Below are positions 63,806 through 64,000 of a stretch of 64,000 bases of DNA, one piece after another. Within the stretch, counting starts at the first letter, position 1, and each line of letters opens with the position of its first letter. The DNA lies in contig NW_012236532.1 in assembly GCF_000787575.1 (NCBI RefSeq), positions 932,612-996,611 on the forward strand, written 5' to 3'. Below the pieces are notes generated by a model. The model saw nothing but the letters and a program-made list of their open reading frames with translations. It made no database searches and was not told where the DNA came from. Origin of the DNA: Acytostelium subglobosum LB1 (Eukaryota; Evosea; Eumycetozoa; Acytosteliales; Acytosteliaceae). The translations under genes were made by a program, and so were the position numbers.

Positions 63806-64000
63806 ATGTCATTCCAACAAAGTAACAACAATAATAATAGTAATAATAGTAGTAATAATAACAATAGTGATGGCTCGACCATGACGAAGACTACAATGTT
63901 AACTCTTGGAAAGAGGAGTAGTAGAGATGCTGCATTGTTGGATATGGATGTTATCACTTCAACATCATCGGACAAACTCAATGATGATGATGACCATGAT
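63806..64000 (+). CDS. 5' end of an Asn/Ser-rich protein, cut by window edge
   Basis: ATG at 63806 opens a frame that stays open for 65 codons to the last base: MSFQQSNNNNNSNNSSNN, a low-complexity start, followed by SDGSTMTKTTMLTLGKRSSR, then DAALLDMDVITSTSSDK and an acidic NDDDDHD. Such Asn/Ser-rich N-termini are common in dictyostelid proteins, and the sequence after the run is not simple repeat, which supports coding. The preceding AGATAGAGAGATAGTAGT leader is AG-rich. The domain content lies outside the window, so no function can be given. Confidence 0.55.
   Translation, partial: MSFQQSNNNNNSNNSSNNNNSDGSTMTKTTMLTLGKRSSRDAALLDMDVITSTSSDKLNDDDDHD

Noticed and set aside
1-64000. GATTGATTGATT and AATGAATG arrays as CRISPR-like or regulatory repeats
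   Set aside because: They are 4-bp microsatellites scattered through introns and spacers of a eukaryotic genome, without spacers.
1-64000. Retroelements or viral-type genes
   Set aside because: No reverse transcriptase, integrase, capsid or polymerase signature was recognised in either strand; the only element supported is the DNA transposon at 35.7-38.2 kb.

Overview
The window looks like a chromosome segment of a dictyostelid social amoeba. The evidence is dense, mostly short genes with small GT-AG introns (about 55-130 bp) that are full of TTGATTGA/AATGAATG runs, homopolymeric Gln/Asn/Thr tracts inside proteins, and several dictyostelid-style secreted families. Coding third positions are much richer in G/C than in Dictyostelium discoideum. 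That points to a moderate-GC dictyostelid, Acytostelium-like by inference, not proven.

Layout. 0.6-6.7 kb: a secreted hypothetical protein, a tiny Cys/Gly protein, an F-box/kelch protein and a repeat-bearing hypothetical protein. 6.9-11.5 kb: a 1,500-residue RhoGAP-RasGEF fusion. 13.7-17.5 kb: a degenerate PRPP-synthetase homologue and a tandem pair of secreted Cys-module/Thr-rich (mucin-like) proteins. 18.7-23.6 kb: the kinetochore scaffold KNL1/Spc7 and a four-helix membrane protein. 25-35.5 kb: a GFA/CENP-V-fold protein, an NBR1-type autophagy receptor, methylenetetrahydrofolate reductase and mitochondrial aconitase. 35.7-38.2 kb: a complete-looking PIF/Harbinger-like DNA transposon. 38.3-41.7 kb: a ubiquitin-E1 homologue without its catalytic cysteine. 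42.0-45.2 kb: a divergent pair, one gene encoding a membrane-anchored stand-alone I29 protease propeptide and the other a CAP-papain fusion that lacks a propeptide. 45.4-46.9 kb: a decayed copy of the first gene of the window and a small probably GPI-anchored protein. 46.9-54.3 kb: an importin-13/transportin-3 karyopherin, a LYR-motif ETFRF1-like protein, splicing factor SF3B6 and an OXLD1-like mitochondrial protein. 54.6-62.8 kb: two tandem type I membrane proteins with solenoid-like ectodomain, Cys-rich repeats, GPS-like motif and one membrane helix. A gene start runs off the right edge.

Connections. Most neighbours are unrelated housekeeping genes, as is usual in these genomes. The most interesting unit is the divergent propeptide/CAP-papain pair, which suggests a cysteine protease whose inhibitor/folding domain has been split off into a separate membrane-bound protein. 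A second theme is loss of catalytic residues in otherwise intact enzyme folds: PRPP synthetase, E1 and a RhoGAP domain. Two genes (MTHFR and the larger solenoid protein) carry one single-base frameshift each beside short C/G runs and probably reflect consensus errors. Three ambiguous bases (near 17227, 36376 and 59355) also mark this as an unpolished assembly.
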